From Sphingobacterium detergens (GTDB lineage Bacteria; Bacteroidota; Bacteroidia; Sphingobacteriales; Sphingobacteriaceae), in the NCBI RefSeq assembly GCF_003610355.1, contig NZ_RAPY01000002.1, positions 620,001 through 684,000 on the forward strand: a stretch of DNA of 64,000 nt, read 5' to 3'. The notes under the pieces are model-generated. The model was not told where the DNA came from, made no database searches, and worked only from the letters and a program-made list of their open reading frames with translations. The translations under genes were made by a program, and so were the position numbers. Positions 1 through 9,339 of the stretch are shown one piece after another (within the stretch, counting starts at the first letter, position 1; each line of letters begins with the position of its first letter).

Positions 1-2
1 TA

Positions 3-2321
3 GACAGATTGAGCAAAATCGATAATCGGGGCCAGCTCCGGGACTTGCTGACGCAAAGAGCCGTACTCAATCAATACAATGTCAATTTGCAGGCCGGCAA
101 CGAGCGTATACGCAACTACACTTCCGTTCTCTATGAAAACAGCAAAGGTTCTTTCCAGAAAAACGGTTATGACCGTTTCAACTTGAATTTCAACAACGAT
201 TTCAACATTACTTCGTTCTTAAAGTTCAACCTGGGCGCCAACCTGCAGTACAAAAAACAACAATACGGCGGTGCGACCATTGCAGAAATAGAGCAACTAT
301 CGCCTTATGAGCTGCTATTGAACCAAGATGGTAGTTACGGCGTCAACCTAAAAGACTATAACCGCGAGCAGCTGGGCCTGATTCCTACCGGAAAATTTAC
401 CTATTCGGATTGGTCATACAACCTGCTACGCGAAGTACGTGGCCGCGATTTTACCGACGAACGCATCAATGCCCGTGTACAGACCGGACTTAATCTAAAG
501 ATTATTCCGGGGCTTACTTTCGATACCAAGTTTCAATATGAGCGCAACAAGATCGATCGCGAGCGTATCTATGATGAGAGTACCTTCTACGTGCGTAGTC
601 TGATCAATAGCAAGACACAATACGACGATGGCACCAAGACCGTAGGTAAGGCGTATATCCCTAAAGGCGGGATCCTGAGACGTGGCATGATCCAATACGA
701 AGATGGCTTCAATGCGGAGGAACTGGGGCAGGAGGACATCCAGAGTTTTGTCTTTAGGAATCAATTGAATTTTGACAGGATTTTTGGTGCTGATCATCAT
801 ATCTCGGCTATCGGCGGTATGGAAGTGTCCCAGTATTTGACCAAAGGCACGATCAATCCTACGGTATATGGCTACTATGGTGATAAGCTTCAGGCAACGA
901 CACCGCCTTACGGTTATGGCAGCTCAGTAGACCAGTTTACCGATTTTGAAGGTTCCCCAACCACCATTCCGGGGGGCAATACAACCTTCAGATGGCAGAA
1001 AAACAAGTTCATCTCCCTTTATGGAAATGCGGCCTATACCTATCTCAGCCGTTACACCCTGTCGGGCAGCATACGGAGCGATGCATCCAATTTCATTACA
1101 GACGACCCCAAGCTGCGCTGGTCACCGCTGTGGTCTGTAGGTGCCAAGTGGAATCTCGCCAAAGAAAACTTTATGGCTGCGCAGGACGATGTAGACCGCC
1201 TGGAGATGCGCCTGACCTATGGTAAAAACGGCAACATGGAAAATTCGACTTCAACAGCGACCTTGCTCAATGTGGGCGGGAGCTTAAATCCCTCCACAGG
1301 AACCATTACAGCCACCATTGCCGACAATGGAAACCCAAGACTGCGCTGGGAAAAAACTGCTTCGACCAACTTCGGGATCGACTTCTCCTTTTTCAAGAGC
1401 AAGTTTTTTGGTTCGGTGGATCTATACCACAAAAAAGGTTCGGGTATTATTGGACAGATTGCCCTGCCTGCAGCAACGGGAACCAGATCGCAGAAATTTA
1501 ATAATGCCGAGATCACCAACAAAGGATTTGAGCTCGCTTTGGGTACCAACTTAGCTGTATCCAAGAATATTCAGTACAGCACAAATTTCAACTACGCGTA
1601 CAATGCCAACAATATTGATGCGCTGTACAATCCGTCGCTCTACACTTATCAGCTGATCACTGGGGCTTTCGTTCAAGGCCGCCCCGTCGGTTCGGTTTAC
1701 GCATTCGATTATATCGGGATGATCGATGGTGTACCGCATGTTGCTGGACCAAACAATAGCCCGCAGACATTTAATGATGTCTCTATTTACAATAGAGGTT
1801 TAGGACTTCCTTTTCTCCACTATATGGGTACCGATGTACCACCACATACGTTGGGCTGGACCAATACGGTACAAGTAGGCAACTTCAACATCATGTTTAT
1901 CCTATTGGGCAAGATGGGAGGCGTATACCGCAATCCAACCTTCAACTACGCTGCACTTGTAGGGTCCGACAAGACTTTTGTCAACAAATATGTTAATGAT
2001 GTGCTCGCCGGAAATCCGAATATTCCAGGATTTGCGCTGCCTGATGAGACCAACTTATACCTCTGGGACCGCTACAGTGAGGCTTTAAGCAGCCAGGTCG
2101 AAAAATCATCTTATATCGAGTTTAAAGAGCTTAGCTTAGGATACAAACTGTCCAACCGCTGGACAGAAGCCATCCGCTTGAACAATGTCAATCTATTCGT
2201 CCAGGCACGTGATCTTGGCTTGATCTGGCGTGCCAATTCCAAAGGTTACAATCCAGATTGGTTACCGGGCACGATGCGCCCTGCACAGAGTTATACATTC
2301 GGTATCAATTTTCAATTTTAA
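3..2321 (+). CDS. SusC/RagA-family TonB-dependent outer-membrane receptor, 5' end cut by window
   Basis: The reading frame is open to the left edge, so this is the C-terminal 773 residues of a protein whose family is usually 1000-1150 residues long. The missing part would carry the signal peptide, the carboxypeptidase-like repeat and the plug. What remains is the beta-barrel: alternating aromatic/polar strands, the barrel segment beginning WRQ-like near 1000, and the typical ending (SYTFGINFQF, terminal Phe). SusC proteins import glycan fragments or other large nutrients across the outer membrane using TonB energy, capped by a SusD lipoprotein. The SusD partner starts 12 bases downstream, so the two are co-transcribed. 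No substrate can be read from the sequence; the neighbouring fucosidase operon is convergent and is only a hint. Confidence 0.95.
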   Translation, partial: DRLSKIDNRGQLRDLLTQRAVLNQYNVNLQAGNERIRNYTSVLYENSKGSFQKNGYDRFNLNFNNDFNITSFLKFNLGANLQYKKQQYGGATIAEIEQLSPYELLLNQDGSYGVNLKDYNREQLGLIPTGKFTYSDWSYNLLREVRGRDFTDERINARVQTGLNLKIIPGLTFDTKFQYERNKIDRERIYDESTFYVRSLINSKTQYDDGTKTVGKAYIPKGGILRRGMIQYEDGFNAEELGQEDIQSFVFRNQLNFDRIFGADHHISAIGGMEVSQYLTKGTINPTVYGYYGDKLQATTPPYGYGSSVDQFTDFEGSPTTIPGGNTTFRWQKNKFISLYGNAAYTYLSRYTLSGSIRSDASNFITDDPKLRWSPLWSVGAKWNLAKENFMAAQDDVDRLEMRLTYGKNGNMENSTSTATLLNVGGSLNPSTGTITATIADNGNPRLRWEKTASTNFGIDFSFFKSKFFGSVDLYHKKGSGIIGQIALPAATGTRSQKFNNAEITNKGFELALGTNLAVSKNIQYSTNFNYAYNANNIDALYNPSLYTYQLITGAFVQGRPVGSVYAFDYIGMIDGVPHVAGPNNSPQTFNDVSIYNRGLGLPFLHYMGTDVPPHTLGWTNTVQVGNFNIMFILLGKMGGVYRNPTFNYAALVGSDKTFVNKYVNDVLAGNPNIPGFALPDETNLYLWDRYSEALSSQVEKSSYIEFKELSLGYKLSNRWTEAIRLNNVNLFVQARDLGLIWRANSKGYNPDWLPGTMRPAQSYTFGINFQF

Positions 2322-2333
2322 TAACAGACAGAC

Positions 2334-3797
2334 ATGAGAGTGTTCACATATATAGGACTTGCCGCTGCGCTACTAATGACCGCAAGCTGCAAAAAATACT
2401 TATCCGAAGAACCCAAAAAACAGGCCAGTATCAAAACCGTAGATCAGTTAGAGGCCTTAGTAGAGAATGCGACTGCATTTTCCAGAGAGGAGAATTACGC
2501 AGCTACCTACGCTACGGATGATACCGAGATCAGCAAGGAGCTATACAAAAACAATGTGACGGCTTTTACTGTCAACAATCTCCAACGCTATGTATCCTCT
2601 CCGGAGGGCATTGAAAACCTCGCTACGGACGAGTTGTGGAGCGGAGAATACAAAAAGATCTTCACCGCAAATGTCATTTTAAAAAACATAGACCTGGTGA
2701 GCGGTGATGAGGCCAGTCGCAGACGGGTAAAAGCAGATGCCCATTTTATCCGGGCGATGTCTTATTGGATCCTTGTCAACAACTATTGCGCGCCATATGC
2801 TGCGGCCAATATGAATAGCTTAGGACTTCCTTTAAAGCGCACCGTGGATTACGAGGAATCCTTAAAACGTGCAAGCTTGAAAGAAACCTATGATTTTATC
2901 CTGGCCGATATCGAAGAGGCAAAAAAAGTAGCCGAGGCCGATGTCGATCCTAGAAAGGCCTGGCGTGTGAGCCAAAAAGCTATTTCTGCTTTTATGAGCC
3001 GCTATTATCTATTCACTGGCGACTATGACAAGAGTTTGGCCGAATCAAACAAGGCACTGGAGTCCGGCACCGTAAAGTTAGTAGACTATAATACCTTACT
3101 ACCAGGCAGAAGCGTCTCCTACAGCAATCCCGCTGCAACGCTCAAGTACAGTGAGTTAAACGACTGGAATGCGGCAAAATACCTCTATTGGGGTGAGCTC
3201 TATTACAGCCGCTATCAATACACAGGCGCACAATGGTATAGTCCGAGCAGCGCATTGGTGGCCCTATACGATCAGGCTAACGATCTCCGTTACAAGCACC
3301 TGATGATCCCTAATGGAGGCCGACGGTTCAGTGTCGTGACACCAGCAGCGTATCGGTACACCATGTTTACCGATGGTAGTACCTTGGTTTCGGGTCCTAC
3401 AAGAGCGGAGATGCTGCTTAACAAAGCCGAGGTGCTGGCCCGTAAAGGCGATGTTCCGAACGCCTTATCGGCGGTCAATACCTTACGTCAAAAACGCATG
3501 TCTACTTATAGTGCGCTTACGGCTTCTAACAAAGACGAAGCCATCAAACAGGTGCTCGCCGAGCGACGCCGTGAGCTTCCGTTTGTGATGCGCTGGTACG
3601 ATATACGCCGATTTAGTGTCAACGACTATGCTGCGGATGATATCACTGTAAAAAGAGATTTCTACCAGGTCAGTATAACAGGTGTTGACCTCAATACGCC
3701 AAAAACCTACACCCTGGAAAGCAAGCATCTGGTCGTACCTATCAACGGTGTAGAGATCGATGCCAGCAAGGGACAGATACAACAGAATCCATACTAG
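2334..3797 (+). CDS. SusD/RagB-family nutrient-binding outer-membrane lipoprotein
   Basis: The 487-residue protein begins with a lipoprotein signal peptide ending in LLMTASC, with the lipidated Cys at residue 20. SusD features follow: tetratricopeptide-like helices in the first half (AHFIRAMSYWILVNNY), the R-x-x-M-L-L-N-K-A-E-V segment late in the chain, and the typical end rich in P-I (LVVPINGVEIDASKGQIQQNPY). SusD proteins sit on top of SusC at the cell surface and capture the ligand. It lies 12 bases after the partial SusC and 29 bases before the thioredoxin-like gene, so the three form one operon. It is shorter than the two other paired SusD proteins of this window (651 and 586 residues), as expected for a smaller-ligand SusD. 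Substrate is unknown. Confidence 0.97.
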   Translation: MRVFTYIGLAAALLMTASCKKYLSEEPKKQASIKTVDQLEALVENATAFSREENYAATYATDDTEISKELYKNNVTAFTVNNLQRYVSSPEGIENLATDELWSGEYKKIFTANVILKNIDLVSGDEASRRRVKADAHFIRAMSYWILVNNYCAPYAAANMNSLGLPLKRTVDYEESLKRASLKETYDFILADIEEAKKVAEADVDPRKAWRVSQKAISAFMSRYYLFTGDYDKSLAESNKALESGTVKLVDYNTLLPGRSVSYSNPAATLKYSELNDWNAAKYLYWGELYYSRYQYTGAQWYSPSSALVALYDQANDLRYKHLMIPNGGRRFSVVTPAAYRYTMFTDGSTLVSGPTRAEMLLNKAEVLARKGDVPNALSAVNTLRQKRMSTYSALTASNKDEAIKQVLAERRRELPFVMRWYDIRRFSVNDYAADDITVKRDFYQVSITGVDLNTPKTYTLESKHLVVPINGVEIDASKGQIQQNPY

Positions 3798-3826
3798 AAA
3801 AAATTATTTAGCTAATCAATACGATC

Positions 3827-4978
3827 ATGAAATTCAGAAAATTACTTGCCCTAACAGGCCTACTGGTAGCCAGCAGCCTGCATAGCTTTGGGCAGAGCAA
3901 AACATTTACGGTGACCTCCCAGATTGCTGACTTTAAGGACAGCACCTACAACATGACCATCTGGAATGGTGTGACCGATGCCTATTATAAAAAAGGCAGC
4001 ACGAAAAACGGGCAGATATTTTATCAGGACACGACTTCTATGCCCTTAATCGTACGGCTCACCCTTCCGACCGAATCGCTTTATAAGCGTGTCGGCCGGG
4101 GTTATATCCCTGTCAAAAGCCAATCCATCTGGTTTGTAGCCATGCCGGGTGGCAAGGTATTACTCAAAGGAAAGTTATCCGACTTTGCCGAGGTATATCC
4201 TAGCGGGGATAAAGAGAATAATACGATTAGTGCATTAAATAAGGGGTACCACCCGTTGTTGAATAAATCGGCCAATATCGAGCTGAAACTGGCAAAAGAC
4301 ACTTCAGATGCGGTGCTAAACAAACGTCTTGCAGCCGAGCAAGAACAGATTGATGCCCAAGCCGCTAAATACATGAACGACTTTCTAAAGAAGAATGTTT
4401 CGTCTGTAGCCGGCCTGTATTACCTTGAGGATATGCTGGTCCGGGAGATTGTCACGATCGAGACAGTGGAGGCACTGTTACCTACCGTAGATAAGGCCTA
4501 CCGAAGCTCGCCTTTCTATAGCTCTTTAAAGAATCGTGTAGCGGGCAGCAAATACGATGTAGGCAAATCCATCTTCCAGATAAACAGCAGCAATACTTAT
4601 GACGGTAAGGCATTCGACTCAAACAGCTGGAAAGGCAAATTTTATCTCATCGATTTTTGGGGCTCATGGTGTGGTCCATGCATGGCCGATGTGCCTGATC
4701 TGAAAAAACTGAGAGACAGCTATCCCGATCAGCTACGTGTACTGGGCATCGCTTCCGATAAAAATGAGAGCTGGCGCAAAGCCATCGAGCAGCACGAGCT
4801 CAACTGGGTGCAAATATTGAACGACAAAGGGAGCAACAATTTTGTCCTACGGCTGAATATCACCGGTTTTCCGACAAAGATCCTCGTGGATCCCAATGGC
4901 AAGATCGTCTACCGAAGTACGGGTGGCGGCGAAACCTCCTTTGACAAGATGAGTGAAATCATCAAAAACTGGAAATAA
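3827..4978 (+). CDS. TlpA-like thiol-disulfide oxidoreductase with N-terminal DUF4369-like domain
   Basis: This 383-residue exported protein has a signal peptide (residues about 1-22, ending SLHSFGQ). Residues about 25-120 resemble the DUF4369 domain that commonly precedes thioredoxin folds in Bacteroidota. A helical linker follows, then a thioredoxin-like domain from about residue 250. Its active site is WCGPC with cysteines at 282 and 285, and the cis-proline loop is GFPT. Such proteins act in the periplasm as disulfide reductases, often placed in nutrient-uptake loci, where their exact partner is rarely known. It is the last gene of the SusC/SusD operon and is followed 12 bases later by a strong hairpin terminator. 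Confidence 0.94.
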   Translation: MKFRKLLALTGLLVASSLHSFGQSKTFTVTSQIADFKDSTYNMTIWNGVTDAYYKKGSTKNGQIFYQDTTSMPLIVRLTLPTESLYKRVGRGYIPVKSQSIWFVAMPGGKVLLKGKLSDFAEVYPSGDKENNTISALNKGYHPLLNKSANIELKLAKDTSDAVLNKRLAAEQEQIDAQAAKYMNDFLKKNVSSVAGLYYLEDMLVREIVTIETVEALLPTVDKAYRSSPFYSSLKNRVAGSKYDVGKSIFQINSSNTYDGKAFDSNSWKGKFYLIDFWGSWCGPCMADVPDLKKLRDSYPDQLRVLGIASDKNESWRKAIEQHELNWVQILNDKGSNNFVLRLNITGFPTKILVDPNGKIVYRSTGGGETSFDKMSEIIKNWK

Positions 4979-4990
4979 ATCCAATAACCC

Positions 4991-5021
4991 AAACGCCTGA
5001 GTCTAGAAACCTCAGGCGTTT
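4991..5021. terminator. Rho-independent terminator between convergent operons
   Basis: A perfect 11-base stem (AAACGCCTGAG / CTCAGGCGTTT) with a 9-base loop follows the thioredoxin-like gene and is followed by TATTTGTT. Its position between two converging operons suggests it stops both the SusC/SusD/TlpA transcript and the fucosidase transcript from the other side. Confidence 0.8.
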
Positions 5022-5053
5022 ATTTGTTACATTTTGGTTGTCGGGGATTTTAA

Positions 5054-6454
5054 TTAATTATGCTTTGGCTGGATTTTATAAACGTATATCGGTATACTCG
5101 GATCTTTGATTGTCGGTAAGGTCAGTGTTAGGGCATCTTTGCCTGCTGTCCATGTGACTTTTGATGTGTTGCCAAGCAGACTGATCGAACTGATCGCAAG
5201 TTTGTTTTTGGCAAGCTCCGGAATGTCAACCCTCGCTGTTGCTGGGTTTCGGACAAAGAGGTAGACAACATTGCCTTTCTGGGTAAAGCGGTAGTCGGCG
5301 ATAATCTCCTTGGACGTCGCATCATTGACGGCATCTTTCATACCTGCTTTTTCCTTTTCGGATTCTTTCTGTTCTGTTTGCGCTACAGCAACTTCTTTAT
5401 TCCCGGCCCAGACACTGCTACTATATAGTGCTTCGCCGTTGATCTTCATCCAGGCGCCTATAGCGTGCAGGTTTTCCTGGCTCTCTATTGGCCAGCTACC
5501 GTCACCTTTGGGGCCGACATTGAGCAGGAGGTTACCGCCCTTGCTCACCACCTCAATGAGATTGCGCACCAGCAGTTCGGGGCTTTTCCATTTGTGATCG
5601 TGCCGGTTGTAGCCCCAATTTTCGCTCATCGTAATACAGGCTTCCCAATTCTTTCGTGCTGTCGAAACCAATGTTTGCTCAACGACGGCATAATCGCCGA
5701 GACCATTGCCGATCCGGCTGTTGATAATGCAGTCGGGTTGGATGGAATGGATCAGATCACGGATCTCCTGGCTCTGTTTTTTGGTAATCAGCTCGGGTGT
5801 GTCAAACCAGATAATACCGATGGGACCGTACTGTGTCAGCAGTTCGCGAAGCTGCGGTTTGACCTTGTTCTCGACATACTTGTTCAGGTCTTTGGCATCT
5901 TCATTGGGATAGTCCCAGGTATTGCTGCGGCCGGCTTTGGTGGGCCAGTTGGTCGGTACATCGGGATCTGCCCAATCGCGGCCAAGGGAATAATAGAAGC
6001 AGAGTTTTAACCCGTATTTCTTGCAGGCTGCCGCGAGGGCGAGCATAGGATCTTTGGCCCAGGGCGTTCTCTTGACTATATTATAATCACTGACAGCCGA
6101 ATTGTACATCGAAAAGCCATCGTGATGCTTGGCGGTGATCACAATATACTTCATGCCGGCGTCATGGGCCATCTGCACCCAACGGTCGGCATCGAAGCCA
6201 GTGGGGTTAAACTGGTCGGCGATCTTCGCATAGGTTTTGACGGGGATCCGTTCGTAGAGCATAAAATGCTCGCCCCCTTTGGTGGGATGCCCATTCCAGT
6301 CGCCTGCCGTCTGGGAGTACAGACCCCAGTGCAGAAATAGACCAAATTTGCCATCGGTAAACCAAGTAGCGGGCTGGCCAGACAGGTTTAATCCTGCTAG
6401 AGCAAATAGCAAAAGCAGGATTGTTTTTATGTTTCTAAAAATGAATGTATTCAT
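5054..6454 (-). CDS. Alpha-L-fucosidase, glycoside hydrolase family 29
   Basis: This 466-residue exported enzyme should remove alpha-linked L-fucose from glycans by a retaining mechanism. The signal peptide covers about residues 1-26. The GH29 barrel carries FGLFLHWG (37-44), AKHHDGF (108-114) and the WFD motif with the presumed nucleophile Asp218. The acid/base residue of GH29 is poorly conserved and I cannot assign it. After the barrel, from about residue 350, comes a small beta-domain preceded by a very Glu/Lys-rich linker, which is odd for the family. It lies 18 bases downstream of the metzincin gene on the same strand and presumably shares its promoter and LacI-type control. A second GH29 enzyme lies at 59.7-61.1 kb. 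Confidence 0.95.
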   Translation of the reverse strand: MNTFIFRNIKTILLLLFALAGLNLSGQPATWFTDGKFGLFLHWGLYSQTAGDWNGHPTKGGEHFMLYERIPVKTYAKIADQFNPTGFDADRWVQMAHDAGMKYIVITAKHHDGFSMYNSAVSDYNIVKRTPWAKDPMLALAAACKKYGLKLCFYYSLGRDWADPDVPTNWPTKAGRSNTWDYPNEDAKDLNKYVENKVKPQLRELLTQYGPIGIIWFDTPELITKKQSQEIRDLIHSIQPDCIINSRIGNGLGDYAVVEQTLVSTARKNWEACITMSENWGYNRHDHKWKSPELLVRNLIEVVSKGGNLLLNVGPKGDGSWPIESQENLHAIGAWMKINGEALYSSSVWAGNKEVAVAQTEQKESEKEKAGMKDAVNDATSKEIIADYRFTQKGNVVYLFVRNPATARVDIPELAKNKLAISSISLLGNTSKVTWTAGKDALTLTLPTIKDPSIPIYVYKIQPKHN

Positions 6455-6472
6455 CGTTGCTCTCGGCCCTCG

Positions 6473-7930
6473 CTAGCGGTTTTGTACTTTCATGGAGGAA
6501 ACTTTATCGTTGAAAGTCGAGAGATAGGAAGACGACGAGGTCACGACGAGACTATCGCCAGTAAAATTATTCCCGTTGTATAAGGTGACTTTAACATTTG
6601 CTCCAACTTTAATGGAAGAGATGCTATTGTCGGTCACACCTTTTGCCAACAAATCCGATGTGGTATACTGTCCTTTACCAAAGCTTCCTTTTACACCGGC
6701 ATAGGATGCATTGGAATAGGTATATACCGAATCTTGATTGGTCGTCATAAGCCCGTTGACATAGTTGAAGTCGTAAACATTGGAGGTTGTGTATCCATTT
6801 TGCAATAATAATTTTACTTTGAGTTCGTATGGTGTATTGCCTTTGTAGTAGAGTTCATTGAGGTCTATGGTTCCTTGGATGTTACCGGAGGAAAGCGGCG
6901 TAAATTTCCATGTGACGGCGTTGTAATCTTTGTTGGCTCCCGTACCTTCGTTGTTCACATTGGGATCCATATAGACCAATATCTCGCTCACAGGTAAATT
7001 AGATGTATAATTTCCTGTAATAAAGATTTTTTGCTGACTGTTGTCAATTGCAAATTGAGGTTGTATGGAATAACTGGGTGCCTGGTAAGGACTGGCTGTC
7101 GCTACCGCGGATTGAAAAACTTCATTTCTACTGAGAATTGCGGCATCGGAGCCGGTTAGGAAAGTAGGCTGTCCCTTGCTAAAGCTTACATTGCCGCTTC
7201 CCATCAGTGATGTGCCCAATGTAGGTTCTTCACTGACATATTTCGCGCGGTTGTGGGGTAGGTTTAATCCATGTCCTAATTCATGTAGCATACCGCCGAG
7301 GTAGTTTGAACTTGGATTTGGAATTCCATTGACGGACATGGAGGAATTATCCACAGCAAAGCAGAATTTTCCATAGCCATAGAATGGCTGGCTGCCATCT
7401 CCGTCTGTTCTTGCTGGCAAAAGTACTAAATAGTGATTGTTGGATGAAAATTGGCCCGGATGGCTGGTTTTGTATGCATTGATCTCATTTATAATTTTAC
7501 CAGCTGAAATAGCTGAGCTGTAGGGGTAGTCCGCTTGAGCTCCCGCCGCCGGAATTTCAATAATGTTGACCAGACCTGTAGAATCTTTTGCCAGGCCTAG
7601 ATAATTGCTGTAGCCATAGCGTCCCATTTCATTATGTAGCCAGTCCTGAAAATGGACAAACAGCTGCGATAGCCGTGTTTTGTAGCCGGGTAGGGCCGGA
7701 TTGTCTGTGGGGACAAACATAATGATATTGAGGTTGACCGGATTGGTGACAAATTTAAGATTGGATAAGGACGTGTCTATATCGCCATTCGAGGACGCCT
7801 TTGACCGTCGGATTTCTGTGGTATTTTGCTCGGACAATGGCTTTGAACAAGCGAAAAAAAGTGATAGGACTGTGACGGACAACGCAATTCCTTGAATGAT
7901 TTGCATCCATTTTTTTGTTTGTTTTCTCAT
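6473..7930 (-). CDS. Metzincin-type zinc metalloprotease lipoprotein with crystallin-like C-terminus
   Basis: The 485-residue protein starts with a lipoprotein signal (FFAC, Cys28). The zinc motif is HELGHGLNLPH (216-226). It follows the metzincin spacing HExxHxxxxxH with Asn223 where Gly is usual, and a Met-turn SLMGSG follows at Met243. A middle beta-domain (about 285-390) precedes a C-terminal stretch of about 90 residues with the Y/F-x-G-x-x-F-x-G-D pattern of beta/gamma-crystallin motifs (LYNGNNFTGDSL). I infer a surface protease acting on extracellular protein. It is followed after 18 bases by the GH29 fucosidase, which suggests joint attack on a fucosylated glycoprotein. The exact peptidase family (M10, M12, M43 or other) was not resolved by eye. 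Confidence 0.85.
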   Translation of the reverse strand: MRKQTKKWMQIIQGIALSVTVLSLFFACSKPLSEQNTTEIRRSKASSNGDIDTSLSNLKFVTNPVNLNIIMFVPTDNPALPGYKTRLSQLFVHFQDWLHNEMGRYGYSNYLGLAKDSTGLVNIIEIPAAGAQADYPYSSAISAGKIINEINAYKTSHPGQFSSNNHYLVLLPARTDGDGSQPFYGYGKFCFAVDNSSMSVNGIPNPSSNYLGGMLHELGHGLNLPHNRAKYVSEEPTLGTSLMGSGNVSFSKGQPTFLTGSDAAILSRNEVFQSAVATASPYQAPSYSIQPQFAIDNSQQKIFITGNYTSNLPVSEILVYMDPNVNNEGTGANKDYNAVTWKFTPLSSGNIQGTIDLNELYYKGNTPYELKVKLLLQNGYTTSNVYDFNYVNGLMTTNQDSVYTYSNASYAGVKGSFGKGQYTTSDLLAKGVTDNSISSIKVGANVKVTLYNGNNFTGDSLVVTSSSSYLSTFNDKVSSMKVQNR

Positions 7931-8045
7931 AATTTTTAAAATAAATAATCTATAATTGTTAATGAGTATTGGTTAGTTAGGGCCAACCAAAAGACATATC
8001 TATAGTAGAAAATATATTTTGATTTAGAGCAGTTTTCGTTTAAGT

Positions 8046-8076
8046 CAAACGTTTGCGTAATCTGCGAAAACGTTTC
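8046..8076. promoter_or_regulatory. Two phased LacI-type operators upstream of protease/fucosidase operon
   Basis: Two copies of the palindrome AAACGTTT lie at 8047-8054 and 8068-8075. The first extends to the perfect 10-base palindrome CAAACGTTTG. Their centres are 21 bases apart, two helical turns. Short palindromes with a central CG are typical of LacI/GalR-family operators. The pair sits in the 158-base gap between the LacI-family gene and the start of the metzincin gene, where a promoter for the protease/fucosidase operon must lie. A clear -33/-7 pair was not found. Confidence 0.6.
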
Positions 8077-8088
8077 AATTGACATACT

Positions 8089-9120
8089 TTATTCAGAGGA
8101 TTTGCGTGTCAGAATAGAAGCTTGTAACTCAATGTTTTGGTAGGCTGCTAGAATCTCGTTATCCGAACTGTCCAAAATTTTACTGAGAATAGCGAAAGCC
8201 TGAGAGCCGATTTCATGCGAAGGCTGTACAATGCTTGATAATGACGGTTGAAAAATATTGGTGTACTGAAAATTAGCAAAACCGATCAGGGCCAAGTGGT
8301 CTGGTACGGCTATTCCGATGGCATGTAAAGCCTCTAACGTTAAATAGGTAAGTTGATCTGAGGCGGTAAAAATTGCTTCGGGCGGGCTACTTGAATTAAC
8401 GAGATGTATGAGCTTATTTTTTAATTGCTCCAGCACCTCCATTCTTCCGCTATTGGTTGCTATCGATAGGAGATAATCTGAATTGTAAGCGATGTCAAAA
8501 TCCCGCAGACATTGAATATAACCGCGCCGTCGCTCCATTGATGTTCCCGGCGACAGATTGGAAATAAATAGAATTTTCCTCTTGCCTCGATTGACCAACT
8601 GAGAAATACCTTGGTAAACCACTTTAAAATTGTCTATTCCGATTTTATAAGTATTTATAGCATAATTGGTCCGGTCAATAAGGACAATAGGGGTACCCTC
8701 ATCTTTTAAGCGCTGGAGATATCTTAACGAAAGATGATTTCCTGTAGCTGCAATGACGACAGCATCTGCACCCTTTTTAGATAACATTTCTAAATGTTTC
8801 AATTCAAGCTTGGGGTCGTCCGCACTCTGCATAATGATCAGGTTATAAGTCGTTTCGGACATCTCTCTTTCAATGCCTTCGAGAATCTGCGAGAAAAACG
8901 GATTGCCGATCGAAGGAACAATCATACCGATAATATTTGTTCGCCCCTTACGCAATAGTTTAGCATATTGATTGGATTGATAGCCATGCTCATTGGCAAA
9001 TTTTTGGATTTCAACTTTAGTGACCGGGCTGATTTCATGACTGTTTGAGAGCGCTTTGGATATGGTGCCTATGGAGTACCCCATGGCCTTGGCAATATCT
9101 TTTATCGTTATTTTTTTCAT
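8089..9120 (-). CDS. LacI/GalR-family transcriptional regulator
   Basis: The 343-residue protein has the family's normal length. Residues 3-50 hold the LacI helix-turn-helix (TIKDIAKAMGYSIGTISKALS) and the hinge follows (SNQYAKLLRKGRTNIIGMIVPS). Residues about 60-335 form the periplasmic-binding-protein-like sugar sensor, with the ADAVVIAATG, IVLIDRTNY and PEAIFTASDQ segments typical of the family. It presumably represses or activates the downstream metzincin/fucosidase genes in response to a sugar, and two AAACGTTT operators lie just past its stop codon. The inducer is not predictable from sequence. L-fucose or a fucosylated oligosaccharide is a guess from context only. Confidence 0.95.
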   Translation of the reverse strand: MKKITIKDIAKAMGYSIGTISKALSNSHEISPVTKVEIQKFANEHGYQSNQYAKLLRKGRTNIIGMIVPSIGNPFFSQILEGIEREMSETTYNLIIMQSADDPKLELKHLEMLSKKGADAVVIAATGNHLSLRYLQRLKDEGTPIVLIDRTNYAINTYKIGIDNFKVVYQGISQLVNRGKRKILFISNLSPGTSMERRRGYIQCLRDFDIAYNSDYLLSIATNSGRMEVLEQLKNKLIHLVNSSSPPEAIFTASDQLTYLTLEALHAIGIAVPDHLALIGFANFQYTNIFQPSLSSIVQPSHEIGSQAFAILSKILDSSDNEILAAYQNIELQASILTRKSSE

Positions 9121-9247
9121 GTTTTGGAATTGCTTTTTTTGAAAAGTCCGAATTGAAAAACTTCAGGCGATCACTCTTGATCGCTTTGATACCTCCTATA
9201 TACTATCGCTGGTTTTTGGCGGGGATATTTCCGGGTCAATAAAAGAA

Positions 9248-9275
9248 GACTATCAGGCCATCTGGCCTGATAGTC
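9248..9275 (-). terminator. Terminator of the sigma/FecR/SusC/SusD locus
   Basis: A perfect 12-base stem (GACTATCAGGCC / GGCCTGATAGTC) with a 4-base loop lies 64 bases past the last gene of the minus-strand SusC/SusD operon. Read on the minus strand it is followed by TTCTTTTATT, so it most likely ends that operon. Confidence 0.78.
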
Positions 9276-9339
9276 AAACTAAACGCGCTAAATTAACGCG
9301 ATGGTCACCTCTACCATTTTTTTGACCGACTGTCGGCTA

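Noticed and set aside
1..8. Frameshift or true N-terminus of the first SusC
   Set aside because: The frame is open to the window edge, so the missing N-terminus is a window effect.
5465..6010. 181-codon plus-strand open frame
   Set aside because: It lies fully opposite the GH29 fucosidase, shows no domain and its composition mirrors the antisense of conserved motifs.
9167..9184. 7-base inverted repeat GCGATCA/TGATCGC upstream of the LacI gene
   Set aside because: It is short and lacks the AAACGTTT core seen at the other operators; it could be an autoregulatory site, but evidence is too weak to list.
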